This document shows positions 26,898-35,732 of a stretch of DNA of 64,000 nt, piece by piece; the first letter of the stretch is position 1, and each line of letters opens with the position of its first letter. The translations under genes were made by a program, and so were the position numbers. Source of the DNA: Paraburkholderia sacchari (lineage in GTDB: Bacteria; Pseudomonadota; Gammaproteobacteria; Burkholderiales; Burkholderiaceae); NCBI RefSeq assembly GCF_000785435.2, contig NZ_JTDB02000008.1:62001-126000 (forward strand). Direction: 5' to 3'. Under the pieces are notes generated by a model that made no database searches, was not told the DNA's origin, and saw nothing but the letters and a program-made list of their open reading frames with translations.

Positions 26898-27614
26898 ATG
26901 AACAAGGTCTATAAAAGCGCGGCTGCCGCGCTCGAAGGCATCGTCAAGGACGGGCAGACGTTCGCGGTAGGCGGTTTCGGGCTGTGCGGCATTCCCGAGG
27001 CACTGATTGGCGCGCTGCGCGATTCGGGCGTGAAGGGCATCACCTGCATCAGCAATAACGCGGGCGTCGACGGCTTCGGCCTCGGCCTGCTGCTGGAAAC
27101 GCGCCAGATCAAGAAAATGATCTCGTCCTACGTGGGCGAGAACAAGGAATTCGAGCGCCAGTACCTTTCGGGCGAACTCGAGCTCGAATTCACGCCGCAG
27201 GGCACGCTGGCCGAAAAGCTGCGCGCCGGCGGCTCGGGCATTCCGGCGTTTTTCACCAACACCGGCTACGGCACGCTCATCGCCGAAGGCAAGGAAACGC
27301 GCCAGTTCGGCGACAAGCACTACGTGCTCGAGCATTCGCTCACGGCCGACGTGGCGCTCGTGAAGGCCTGGAAGGCCGACAAGTCGGGCAACCTGATCTA
27401 TCGGCGCACGGCGCGCAACTTCAACCCGATGTGCGCGATGGCGGGCAAGATCACCGTGGCGGAAGTGGAGGAGATCGTCGAGAACGGCGAACTCGATCCG
27501 GACAACATCCATACGCCGGGCATCTTCGTGCAGCGCATCGTGCTCAATGCGCACCCCGAAAAACGCATCGAACAACGCACCGTGCGCGCTGCATCTAACC
27601 CTGCGGGCAAGTGA
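26898..27614 (+). CDS. scoA: 3-oxoacid CoA-transferase subunit A
   Basis: 238 aa. With ScoB it moves CoA from succinyl-CoA to acetoacetate. The glycine-rich start AVGGFGLCGIPEALIGALRDSG is the CoA-transferase family I signature, and GYGTLIAEGKETRQFGDKHYVLE is typical of the A subunit. scoB follows after 15 bp. Confidence 0.95.
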   Translation: MNKVYKSAAAALEGIVKDGQTFAVGGFGLCGIPEALIGALRDSGVKGITCISNNAGVDGFGLGLLLETRQIKKMISSYVGENKEFERQYLSGELELEFTPQGTLAEKLRAGGSGIPAFFTNTGYGTLIAEGKETRQFGDKHYVLEHSLTADVALVKAWKADKSGNLIYRRTARNFNPMCAMAGKITVAEVEEIVENGELDPDNIHTPGIFVQRIVLNAHPEKRIEQRTVRAASNPAGK

Positions 27615-27629
27615 GAAAGGAGACCGACC

Positions 27630-28271
27630 ATGGCATGGAATCGTGATGAAATGGCCGCCCGCGCGGCGAAGGAACTGCAGGACGGCTTTTATGTGAATCT
27701 CGGCATCGGTCTGCCGACGCTGGTGGCCAACCACGTGCCGCCGGGCATGGAAGTGTGGCTGCAATCGGAAAACGGCCTGCTCGGCATCGGCCCGTTTCCG
27801 ACCGAGGAGGAAGTGGATGCCGACATGATCAACGCCGGCAAGCAGACGGTCACGACACTGCCGGGTTCGTCGATCTTCTCGTCGGCGGACTCGTTCGCGA
27901 TGATTCGCGGCGGCCATATCAACCTCGCGATCCTCGGCGCGATGCAGGTGAGCGAGAAGGGCGACCTGGCCAACTGGATGATCCCCGGCAAGATGATCAA
28001 GGGCATGGGCGGCGCGATGGACCTCGTCGCGGGAGTGGGCCGCGTGGTCGTGCTGATGGAGCATGTGGCCAAGGGCGACCAGCACAAGATTCTCGAGGCG
28101 TGCACGCTGCCGCTCACGGGCGTGGGCGTGATCGATCTGATCATCACCGACCTTGGCGTGATTGAAGTGACCGATGCGGGCCTGAAGGTGACCGAACTCG
28201 CGCCGGGCGTGACGGTGGACGAGATCAAGGCCAAGACCGGCGCGCCGCTCGATGTGAGCGCGGTGAGCTGA
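27630..28271 (+). CDS. scoB: 3-oxoacid CoA-transferase subunit B
   Basis: 213 aa. The catalytic Glu47 lies in SENGLLGIGPFP, which forms the covalent glutamyl-CoA intermediate. GSSIFSSADSFAMIRGGHINLAILGAMQVSEKGDLANW is the conserved B-subunit core. AAAGGAG lies nine bases upstream of the ATG. A terminator follows, closing the scoAB operon. Confidence 0.96.
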   Translation: MAWNRDEMAARAAKELQDGFYVNLGIGLPTLVANHVPPGMEVWLQSENGLLGIGPFPTEEEVDADMINAGKQTVTTLPGSSIFSSADSFAMIRGGHINLAILGAMQVSEKGDLANWMIPGKMIKGMGGAMDLVAGVGRVVVLMEHVAKGDQHKILEACTLPLTGVGVIDLIITDLGVIEVTDAGLKVTELAPGVTVDEIKAKTGAPLDVSAVS

Positions 28272-28583
28272 TTGCGGCAATGCAGTAGTCGACGGCTGCG
28301 GCATGATTGAGACGGGCGGGACTTCGGTCCCGCCCGTTTTGCGTTTGCGGGCTGATTGGGGATGGGTCCATTCTTGCGCGACCGCGCGGGTTTGAAACCT
28401 CGGCTGAATGGCATACGCCGGATCGCCGGTGTGAGGACGGCGAACCCGCCGCCCCACATGGGACGCCAGCGTGCCCGCCAGGCCTGAAGGTACCGCGAGC
28501 GTGGGCGCGCGCGACGGTTGCGCGCGGCAAAGCCGTTTACAATGGCCTCACAGCCTAACGGCGCAACCAGCGAGACTTGAGCG
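28272..28583. other. Intergenic region, scoB to hydrolase
   Basis: 312 bp. It contains the scoAB terminator; the rest is GC-rich with no gene I can support. The promoter of the hydrolase-ridA-relA group is presumably in the last 80 bp. Confidence 0.5.
28312..28340 (+). terminator. Rho-independent terminator of scoAB
   Basis: 11-bp stem ACGGGCGGGAC / GTCCCGCCCGT closed by a TTCG tetraloop, followed by a short T-run. Confidence 0.85.
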
Positions 28584-29477
28584 ATGACCGAACCGTCTGC
28601 CGTGCCGCGTCAGAATTACGTCCAGTGCCTTAGTCCTTCGGGGCTGCACCGCATGGCGTATACGGAATGGGGCGATCCCGCTAATCCGAGAGTATTGGTG
28701 TGCGTGCATGGCCTGACGCGTTCGAGCCGCGACTTCGACAGGCTTGCTGCAGCGTTGTGTGAAAAATATCGCGTGGTTTGCCCCGACGTCGTAGGGCGCG
28801 GGCTTTCGTCGTGGCTCGTCGACCCGCGCGGCTATGGCGTCGCGCAGTACGTCGCGGACATGGTCACGCTCATCGCGCGCACGGGCGTGGAACAGGTGGA
28901 CTGGTTCGGCACCTCGATGGGCGGCCTGATCGGCATGGCGCTCGCGGGGCTGCCCGAAGCGCCCATCGGCCGCATGCTGCTCAACGACATCGGACCGCAT
29001 ATCGAGCCGGCGGCGCTCGGGCGCATTGGCGATTACGTCGGCCGCGACGAGCGCTTCGGCTCGCTGCAGGAAGGCATCGACAATGCAGCGCTGCTGGCGG
29101 CGTCGTTCGGCCCGCTTACCGCGCAGGAGTGGCGCGAGATCAATACGCCGTTGCTGCACCAGGTGGACGGCGCGTGGCGTTACCGCTATGACCCGCGCAT
29201 TTCCGAAGGCTTCAAGGGTGTTACGCCCGAGCAGAACGAGCAGGGCGAGCAGTTTTTGTGGCGCTCGCTCGCCGCGTTCAAGGGGCCGGTGCTCGCGGTG
29301 CGCGGCGCGCTTTCCGATCTGCTTTCGCGCGAAACCATGGCGAAGATGGTCGAAACCGGTCAGCAGGTGTCGAGTGTCGAGATCGCGGGCGTCGGGCATG
29401 CACCGGCGTTTCTGGCGGCCGACCAAATCGAGATTGCGCGGCGTTTCTTCGACGGAGGGTCCGTCGGCGGGTCATAA
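28584..29477 (+). CDS. Alpha/beta-hydrolase
   Basis: 297 aa. CVHGLTRSSRDFD (oxyanion region), nucleophile elbow GTSMGG, cap domain about residues 145-215, and catalytic His in GVGHAP. The substrate is unknown. The order hydrolase - ridA - relA - tRNA-Val - thrS is a conserved Burkholderiaceae block, which supports the call as a real housekeeping-linked gene. Confidence 0.85.
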   Translation: MTEPSAVPRQNYVQCLSPSGLHRMAYTEWGDPANPRVLVCVHGLTRSSRDFDRLAAALCEKYRVVCPDVVGRGLSSWLVDPRGYGVAQYVADMVTLIARTGVEQVDWFGTSMGGLIGMALAGLPEAPIGRMLLNDIGPHIEPAALGRIGDYVGRDERFGSLQEGIDNAALLAASFGPLTAQEWREINTPLLHQVDGAWRYRYDPRISEGFKGVTPEQNEQGEQFLWRSLAAFKGPVLAVRGALSDLLSRETMAKMVETGQQVSSVEIAGVGHAPAFLAADQIEIARRFFDGGSVGGS

Positions 29478-29537
29478 TATCGAGATTTCCCGGCCCACCG
29501 GGGGCGTATCGAACACCCAACTTCAACAGGACTCTTC

Positions 29538-29891
29538 ATGGCAGTCATTCGTCACCACGTCGGCCCGCGTCTTTCGGAAACCGCGATTCACAACGGCACG
29601 GTTTATCTCGCGGGTCAGATCGCCGAGGACACTAACCAGGACATCGGCGGGCAGATGCGCGAGGTGCTCGGCCACATCGACCGTCTGCTGGGCGAAGCGA
29701 ACAGCGACAAGTCGCTGCTGCTCTCGGTGCAGATCTATATCGCTGACATGAAGGACTTCCCGGGCATGAATGCCGAGTGGGACAAGTGGGTGGCGCAGGG
29801 CGCCACGCCGCCGCGCGCAACCGTCGAGGCGAAGCTCGCCAATCCGGAATGCCTCGTCGAAATCGTCGTGGTGGCTGCGCAGCGCGACTGA
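29538..29891 (+). CDS. RidA-family protein
   Basis: 117 aa YjgF/YER057c/UK114 fold. Classical RidA deaminates reactive 2-aminoacrylate and related enamines. The key Arg is present in PPRATVEAKL (Arg93), and GTVYLAGQIAED matches the family start. The sequence around it belongs to the RidA-like subgroups (Rid2/Rid5 type) more than to canonical RidA, so the exact activity is uncertain. Confidence 0.87.
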   Translation: MAVIRHHVGPRLSETAIHNGTVYLAGQIAEDTNQDIGGQMREVLGHIDRLLGEANSDKSLLLSVQIYIADMKDFPGMNAEWDKWVAQGATPPRATVEAKLANPECLVEIVVVAAQRD

Positions 29892-30001
29892 GCGTGACCG
29901 GGCATGCTTGAGCGTGCTTGACATGCTTGTTGCGCAACTGTTGGCCTGAATCGTTTCATCGTAGTTTGCAGCCCGTCCGGTACGCCGGCGGGCGCCGTCT
30001 C

Positions 30002-32254
30002 ATGAGCAGCGACACCGTACCTCCCGTTTCCGCCGAAGCCTCCTCCCGCGCCGCGTTGCCGTCGCTCGACGACACGCTCGCGTTCGTGCGCGAACACGCT
30101 GGCGACGCGCGCCTTTCTACGGGCGAGCCGCTTGTCGAGCATGCGCAAGGCACGGCTTCCATCATGAGCCGCCTGAACGTCGACCCTCCCGCGGTGCTGG
30201 CGGCGGCGCTCTTCAATATCGCGCCGCATCTCGACGATCCGGAGCGCACGATCGAGGCGCGCTTTGGCGGCGAGGTCGTCAAGCTCGTGTTCGACGTGCG
30301 CAAGCTGTTGCGCCTGGGCACCGTGAGCCTGCGCACGGCGGCGCAGAACGCAGCATCCGAAGCCGGCCGTGAAAGCCGCGACGCTCAGGCCGCGCGCCGG
30401 GCTCAGGTGGAGTCGTTGCGCAAGATGCTGCTGGCGTTCGCGCAAGACATCCGCGTGGTGCTGATCCGGCTCGCGTCGCGCGTGCAGTCGCTGCGTTACT
30501 ACGCGGCGGCGAAGGTCACGCCTGCCCCAGAGATTGCGCGCGAAACGCTCGAAATCTACGCGCCGCTCGCGAACCGGCTGGGCATCTGGCAATTGAAGTG
30601 GGAGCTTGAAGATCTCGCGTTCCGCTTCGAGGAGCCGGCGACCTACAAGCGCATTGCGAAGCTGCTCGACGAAAAGCGCGTGGAGCGCGAGAGCTATGTG
30701 GCCGAGGCTATCGCACGGCTGCAGCACGAGCTTGCCGCCGCGCAAATCGATGCCGAAGTGAGCGGCCGGCCCAAGCATATCTACAGCATCTGGAAGAAGA
30801 TGCGCGGCAAGGAGATCGACTTCTCCGAGCTCTATGACGTGCGCGCGTTTCGCGTGATCGTGCGCGATATCAAGGATTGCTATACGGTGCTCGGCATCGT
30901 GCACAATCTTTGGCAGCCGGTGCCGAAGGAGTTCGACGACTACATCTCGCGGCCCAAGCCCAACGGCTATCGTTCGCTGCATACGGTCGTGATCGGCGAC
31001 GATGGCCGCGCGTTCGAAGTGCAGATCCGCACCCAGGAGATGCATCAGTTCGCGGAATATGGCGTGGCGGCGCATTGGCGCTACAAGGAGGCCGGCTCGA
31101 AGGGCTATGGCGGGCAGTTCAGCGCGGCCAGCGCGTACGACGAGAAGATTGCCTGGCTGCGTCAATTGCTGGCATGGAAGGACGACGTGGCCGACGGCCC
31201 TCAGCCGTGGGAGCAACTGCGCCACGCGACGCTCGACGACGATCACATCTACGTACTCACGCCGCAGGCGCGCGTGATTGCCTTGCCGCAGGGCGCGACG
31301 CCGCTCGACTTCGCGTACCACCTGCATAGCGAGCTCGGCCATCGCTGCCGCGGCGCGCGCGTGGACGGTGCGATGGTGCCGCTCAACACGCAGTTGCAGA
31401 ACGGCCAGACCGTCGAGATCGTCGCGGTGAAAGAGGGCGGCCCGTCGCGCGACTGGCTCAACCCGCAGCTCGGCTATCTGCACAGCACGCGCGCCCGGCA
31501 GAAGGTGCGCGTGTGGTTCAACGCCATCGAGGCTCAGGAGAACATAGCCAACGGCCGCGCGATGGTGGAAAAGACGCTGCAGCGCGAGGGGCGCACGTCC
31601 GTGAATCTCGATCAGCTCGCGGCCAAGCTTGGCTTCAAGTCGCCCGACGAGCTCTTCAGCGTGGTCGGAAAGGAAGAGTTCAGCTTGCGTCACGTCGAGC
31701 AGGCGCTGCACGATGCGCCCGCCGCCGAACCCGAGGACGAGACGCCCGAGCAGATCACCAAGCGCGCGAGCGGCGCGAACGTGACGCACGGCGGTTCGTC
31801 GGGCGTGCTCGTGGTGGGCGTTGACGCGCTGCTCACGCAGCTTGCGCGCTGCTGCCGGCCGGCGCCGCCCGACGATATCTGCGGCTTCGTCACGCGCGGC
31901 AAGGGCATGTCGATTCACCGCAGCGATTGTCCGACCTTCCTGCGCATGGCCGGCCGGGCCCCTGAGCGCGTGCTGCACACCACCTGGTCCGCCGACGTGA
32001 TGGGCGGGCGTGGCCAATCGGTATATCCGGTCGATATCCTGATCGAGGCTACCGACCGCCAGGGCCTGCTGCGCGATATCTCGGAAGTGTTCGCGCGCGA
32101 GAAGATGAACGTGATCGGCGTGAAGACGCAATCGCGACGCAACGCCGCATACATGCAGTTCACGGTCGAGGTGTCGAATTCAGCGCAGATCCAGCGCGCG
32201 TGCGTGCTGCTGGGCGAGGTGGGCGGCGTGCTCAGGGCGGCGCGCAAGCACTGA
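30002..32254 (+). CDS. relA: (p)ppGpp synthetase RelA
   Basis: 750 aa. Domains in order: degenerate HD hydrolase, synthetase (FSELYDVRAFRVIVRDIKDCYTVLG, EFDDYISRPKPNGYRSLHTVV, VEIQIRT-like FEVQIRTQEMH), TGS (HIYVLTPQARVIALPQGATPLDFAYHLH), helical/zinc-finger (ARCCRPAPPDDICGFVTRGKGMSIHRSDC), ACT at the C-terminus. The HD motif of bifunctional SpoT/Rel is lost: the equivalent site reads ALFNIAPHLDD. The synthetase has the acidic EFDD motif of RelA. It is thus a monofunctional ribosome-linked alarmone synthetase. Start ATG 30002. Confidence 0.94.
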   Translation: MSSDTVPPVSAEASSRAALPSLDDTLAFVREHAGDARLSTGEPLVEHAQGTASIMSRLNVDPPAVLAAALFNIAPHLDDPERTIEARFGGEVVKLVFDVRKLLRLGTVSLRTAAQNAASEAGRESRDAQAARRAQVESLRKMLLAFAQDIRVVLIRLASRVQSLRYYAAAKVTPAPEIARETLEIYAPLANRLGIWQLKWELEDLAFRFEEPATYKRIAKLLDEKRVERESYVAEAIARLQHELAAAQIDAEVSGRPKHIYSIWKKMRGKEIDFSELYDVRAFRVIVRDIKDCYTVLGIVHNLWQPVPKEFDDYISRPKPNGYRSLHTVVIGDDGRAFEVQIRTQEMHQFAEYGVAAHWRYKEAGSKGYGGQFSAASAYDEKIAWLRQLLAWKDDVADGPQPWEQLRHATLDDDHIYVLTPQARVIALPQGATPLDFAYHLHSELGHRCRGARVDGAMVPLNTQLQNGQTVEIVAVKEGGPSRDWLNPQLGYLHSTRARQKVRVWFNAIEAQENIANGRAMVEKTLQREGRTSVNLDQLAAKLGFKSPDELFSVVGKEEFSLRHVEQALHDAPAAEPEDETPEQITKRASGANVTHGGSSGVLVVGVDALLTQLARCCRPAPPDDICGFVTRGKGMSIHRSDCPTFLRMAGRAPERVLHTTWSADVMGGRGQSVYPVDILIEATDRQGLLRDISEVFAREKMNVIGVKTQSRRNAAYMQFTVEVSNSAQIQRACVLLGEVGGVLRAARKH

Positions 32255-32319
32255 GTGCGGGGGCGGGGCCAGGATCCTGGCAGCTCCTGGTGGCTTTTGT
32301 GCTCCGCCGCAAAAAATAC

Positions 32320-32348
32320 TTGCCAAGCCCGCGCAGGCAACATACAAT
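32320..32348 (+). promoter_or_regulatory. Promoter of tRNA-Val
   Basis: -35 TTGCCA (32320-32325), 17-bp spacer, -10 TACAAT (32343-32348). Predicted start about 32355, just before the tRNA 5' end. Confidence 0.75.
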
Positions 32349-32359
32349 CTTGCTTCTTC

Positions 32360-32436
32360 AGGCTCGTAGCTCAGCTGGTTAGAGCACCACCTTGACATGG
32401 TGGGGGTCGTTGGTTCGAGTCCAATCGAGCCTACCA
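32360..32436 (+). tRNA. tRNA-Val(GAC)
   Basis: 77 nt with encoded CCA. Acceptor AGGCTCG/CGAGCCT, D-arm GCTC/GAGC, anticodon stem CCACC/GGTGG with loop TTGACAT (anticodon GAC), T-arm GTTGG/CCAAT with loop TTCGAGT. Confidence 0.97.
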
Positions 32437-32614
32437 ACGAAATCGAAGTCGCGATACGGGTAGTGCATATCGGGGCTTCGCATGCAGTAAAAGCGCTGAA
32501 TGAGCGCCTAAGGCGAATACGGTTATGACACCGCGAACGTTTACCGAAACCACTTCGGAGCGACGCTGATAGTCGAGGATCTCTTTCGCCCTGCAATCTG
32601 GTTTGAAAAGTGAA

Positions 32615-32648
32615 TGCGGCCCCTCGAAAGCGGGGCCGCATTTTTTTT
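32615..32648 (+). terminator. Terminator / possible attenuator upstream of thrS
   Basis: 9-bp stem TGCGGCCCC / GGGGCCGCA, 8-nt loop, eight T residues. It lies 180 bp after tRNA-Val and 84 bp before the thrS start. It may end the tRNA transcript or attenuate thrS. The 32437-32614 stretch between holds no gene I can support. Confidence 0.85.
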
Positions 32649-32732
32649 CGCCGCGAAGTTTTCGCGGGTTGCTTTGCCGGCAATCTTCCACGAACGATAC
32701 GATGTGCCTCCACGGCACTTCTGGAGAAAAAT

Positions 32733-34640
32733 ATGGTTGCGATACGTCTGCCCGATGGTTCGGTTCGACAGTACGATCATCCCGTCACGGTCGCAGAAGT
32801 GGCGGCTTCGATTGGCCCCGGCCTCGCCAAGGCGGCGCTCGGCGGCAAGCTCGACGGCGAGCTGGTCGACACGTCGACGCTGATCGATCGCGACGCATCG
32901 CTTGCCATCGTCACGGAGAAGGACGCCGACGGCCTCGACATCATCCGTCACTCGACGGCGCACTTGCTCGCCTACGCGGTGAAGGAGCTCTACCCGGAGG
33001 CGCAGGTCACGATCGGGCCGGTCATCGACAACGGCTTCTACTACGACTTCGCCTATAGCCGTCCCTTCACGCCTGAAGATCTGGAGAAGATCGAAAAGCG
33101 CATGCAGGAGCTCGCGAAGAAGGACGAGCCGGTCACGCGCCGTGTCGTCTCGCGCGGCGAGGCGGTCGATTACTTCAAGAGCATCGGCGAGAAGTACAAG
33201 GCTGAGATCATCGAATCGATTCCGGGCTCCGAAGACATCAAGCTCTACGCGCACGGCGGCTTCACGGATTTGTGCCGCGGCCCGCACGTGCCGTCCACGG
33301 GCAAGCTCAAGGTCTTCAAGCTCATGAAGGTCGCGGGCGCGTACTGGCGCGGCGATGCGAAGAACGAGCAACTGCAGCGCATCTACGGCACGGCGTGGAC
33401 GAAGAAGGAAGACCAGGACCAGTACCTGCACATGCTTGAAGAGGCGGAGAAGCGCGACCACCGCAAGCTCGGCAAGCAGCTCGACCTGTTCCACATGCAG
33501 GACGAGTCGCCGGGCATGGTGTTCTGGCACCCGAAGGGCTGGACGCTCTGGCAGCAGGTCGAGCAGTACATGCGCGGCCGCCTGCGCGAGGCCGGCTACG
33601 ACGAGATCAAGACGCCGCAGATCATGGATCGCTCGCTCTGGGAAGCGTCGGGCCATTGGCAGAACTATCGTGAAAACATGTTTACGACGGAGTCGGAGAA
33701 GCGCGACTACGCCATCAAGCCGATGAACTGCCCGGGCCATGTCCAGGTGTTCAACCACGGCCTGCGCTCGTACCGCGACCTGCCGCTGCGCTACGCGGAA
33801 TTCGGCTCGTGCCACCGCAATGAGGCGTCGGGTGCGCTCCACGGTCTGATGCGCGTGCGCGGCTTCGTCCAGGACGACGCGCATATCTTTTGCACGGAAG
33901 ACCAGATCATCAGCGAGTCGATCGCCTTCAACACGCTGGCGATGAGCGTCTACAAGGATTTCGGGTTCGATCACATCGATATCAAGCTCTCGCTGCGCCC
34001 CGATTCGCGCGCGGGGACGGATGAGACGTGGGATCGCGCCGAGCAGGGTCTGCGCGAGGCGCTCACGGCTTGCGGCCTGCAGTGGGAAGAGTTGCCGGGC
34101 GAGGGCGCGTTCTACGGCCCGAAGGTTGAGTATCACATCAAGGATGCGCTTGGCCGCTCGTGGCAGTGCGGCACGCTGCAGCTCGACATGGTGCTGCCGG
34201 AGCGCCTTGGCGCCGAGTACGTGTCCGAGGACAACAGCCGCCGCCGCCCGATCATGCTGCACCGTGCAATTCTCGGTTCGATGGAGCGTTTCCTCGGGAT
34301 TTTGATCGAGCACCATGCGGGGGCAATGCCGTCCTGGCTCGCTCCTGTGCAGGCAGTTGTGATGAATATCGCCGAAAGTCAGGCCGAATACGCGGCAAAT
34401 CTGACCCAATCGTTGCAAAAACAAGGGGTTAGAGTGCAGGCCGATTTGCGCAACGAGAAAATTAGCTATAAAATACGCGAGCACACGCTTGAGAAGGTCC
34501 CGTACCTGCTGGTTGTAGGCGACAAAGAGCGTGAAGCACAAACGGTAGCCGTGCGTGCCCGTGGCGGCGTCGATCTGGGTGTCATGCCTGTCGGCGCGTT
34601 CGCTGAGCGTCTGGCGCAAGACGTCAAGACGTTCAAGTAA
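32733..34640 (+). CDS. thrS: Threonyl-tRNA synthetase
   Basis: 635 aa class II synthetase. TGS domain (residues 1-63, start MVAIRLPDGSVRQYDHPVTV), editing domain with HSTAHLLAYAVKELYPEAQ and IGPVIDNGFYYDF, catalytic core with the zinc cysteine in MNCPGHVQVF and motif 2 YAEFGSCHRNEASGALHGLMRVRGF, and a C-terminal anticodon domain (EKVPYLLVVGDKE). TGGAGAAAAAT before ATG 32733 fixes the start. It leads thrS-infC-rpmI-rplT-pheST-ihfA. Confidence 0.97.
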   Translation: MVAIRLPDGSVRQYDHPVTVAEVAASIGPGLAKAALGGKLDGELVDTSTLIDRDASLAIVTEKDADGLDIIRHSTAHLLAYAVKELYPEAQVTIGPVIDNGFYYDFAYSRPFTPEDLEKIEKRMQELAKKDEPVTRRVVSRGEAVDYFKSIGEKYKAEIIESIPGSEDIKLYAHGGFTDLCRGPHVPSTGKLKVFKLMKVAGAYWRGDAKNEQLQRIYGTAWTKKEDQDQYLHMLEEAEKRDHRKLGKQLDLFHMQDESPGMVFWHPKGWTLWQQVEQYMRGRLREAGYDEIKTPQIMDRSLWEASGHWQNYRENMFTTESEKRDYAIKPMNCPGHVQVFNHGLRSYRDLPLRYAEFGSCHRNEASGALHGLMRVRGFVQDDAHIFCTEDQIISESIAFNTLAMSVYKDFGFDHIDIKLSLRPDSRAGTDETWDRAEQGLREALTACGLQWEELPGEGAFYGPKVEYHIKDALGRSWQCGTLQLDMVLPERLGAEYVSEDNSRRRPIMLHRAILGSMERFLGILIEHHAGAMPSWLAPVQAVVMNIAESQAEYAANLTQSLQKQGVRVQADLRNEKISYKIREHTLEKVPYLLVVGDKEREAQTVAVRARGGVDLGVMPVGAFAERLAQDVKTFK

Positions 34641-34689
34641 GCCACCTGGCAGCGCGGCTCGTTTTTTTAATTTTTAGAGGAAACGTAAC

Positions 34690-35211
34690 ATCGCTACGGA
34701 TAAGTCGCATCGCATCAACGGTGAAATCACTGCACCCGAGGTGCGTCTCGTCGGAATCGAGAACGAGCCGCTCGGCATCGTAAAGCTGGCCGATGCGTTC
34801 CGCATGTCGGAACAGCAAGACGTCGATCTGGTTGAAATTGCCCCGCAGGCGGTGCCTCCCGTGTGCCGCCTGATGGATTACGGCAAGTTCAAGTACCAGG
34901 AATCGAAGAAGCAGCACGAGGCCAAGCTCAAGCAGAAGGTTATCCAGGTCAAGGAAGTCAAATTCCGCCCGGGTACCGACGACGGCGATTACAACGTCAA
35001 GCTGCGCAATCTCATCCGCTTCCTCGACGACGGCGACAAGACGAAGATTACGTTGCGTTTCCGGGGCCGCGAAATGGCTCACCAGGAAATCGGCATGCGC
35101 ATGCTCGAACGTCTGCGCACCGACCTCGAAGAAGTCGGTCAGGTCGAGCAGATGCCGAAGATGGAAGGGCGCCAGATGATCATGGTGCTCTCGCCCAAGA
35201 AGAAGAAGTAA
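34690..35211 (+). CDS. infC: Translation initiation factor IF-3, ATC start codon
   Basis: 173 aa. IF-3 binds the 30S subunit and checks start-codon pairing. The conserved N-terminus (M)ATDKSHRINGEITAPEVRLVG is encoded directly from ATC 34690, preceded by AGAGGAAA at proper spacing, and no ATG/GTG/TTG fits there. A GTG at 34741 would remove 17 conserved residues. Rare AUU/AUC starts on infC are known and allow IF-3 to repress its own mRNA. The core LVEIAPQAVPPVCRLMDYGKF and FRPGTDDGDYNVKLRN are typical. Confidence 0.95.
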   Translation: MATDKSHRINGEITAPEVRLVGIENEPLGIVKLADAFRMSEQQDVDLVEIAPQAVPPVCRLMDYGKFKYQESKKQHEAKLKQKVIQVKEVKFRPGTDDGDYNVKLRNLIRFLDDGDKTKITLRFRGREMAHQEIGMRMLERLRTDLEEVGQVEQMPKMEGRQMIMVLSPKKKK

Positions 35212-35504
35212 TTGGCGCGCCGCGCGTTGGTGTATGCGCGGCGGTCACGACAGTTTTTGTCAGACGTTTTCCACGCGGTTAGCGCGGAAAACAGCAAGCA
35301 GGTTCCGGAACGGCGCCCGCACGCCGCACGTCAATGTGCGGCAAACGGGCGTTTTTCCTGAAAGCGGCGGCAAGCTTGTCTTTTTTGAGCCAGCCAGCTG
35401 CCAAAACAAGTGGAGTGGGTTTCGAAGGGCGGTTTGAGGGCGAAGCGCGCGAGCGTGGGAGCCAGCCGCACACCCATGTCCATCAAATAAATGGAGTTTT
35501 TGTC
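35212..35504. other. infC-rpmI spacer, unusually long and structured
   Basis: 293 bp without a gene. It contains the hairpin at 35315-35356 and further inverted GC-rich segments (AGCGCGG / CGCGGTTAGCGCG). In E. coli, L20 binds the region before rpmI and represses rpmI-rplT; a similar target here is inference. Confidence 0.5.
35315..35356 (+). terminator. Two-part hairpin with T-run between infC and rpmI
   Basis: Outer stem GCCCG/CGGGC and inner 7-bp stem GCCGCAC/GTGCGGC with 3-nt internal bulges, loop GTCAAT, then GTTTTT. It has the form of an intrinsic terminator inside an operon, so attenuation of rpmI-rplT is possible. Confidence 0.65.
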
Positions 35505-35702
35505 ATGCCCAAGATGAAGACCAAGAAGAGCGCTGCAAAGCGCTTCGTGGTTCGTCCGGGTGGTACCGTCAAGCGCGGTCAAGCCTTCAAGCGTCACATC
35601 CTGACCAAGAAGACCACCAAGAATAAGCGTCACCTGCGTGGTGCAACGGCCGTTCACGAGTCTGATGTGAAGTCCGTTCGCGCAATGATGCCGTTCGCGT
35701 AA
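35505..35702 (+). CDS. rpmI: 50S ribosomal protein L35
   Basis: 65 aa, very basic. N-terminus MPKMKTKKSAAKRFVV and the region RHILTKKTTKNKRHLRG are diagnostic. ATG 35505 is 12 bp after AATGGAG. rplT follows after 30 bp. Confidence 0.97.
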   Translation: MPKMKTKKSAAKRFVVRPGGTVKRGQAFKRHILTKKTTKNKRHLRGATAVHESDVKSVRAMMPFA

Positions 35703-35732
35703 TCCTCAACCGACAACTCATAGGAGCTACTC

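Noticed and set aside
29538..29891. Calling the RidA-family gene canonical ridA
   Set aside because: The key Arg is present, but the surroundings fit RidA-like subgroups better, so no symbol is given.
34741..35211. infC starting at GTG 34741
   Set aside because: It would lose the conserved first 17 residues that are encoded in frame from ATC 34690 behind a good ribosome site.
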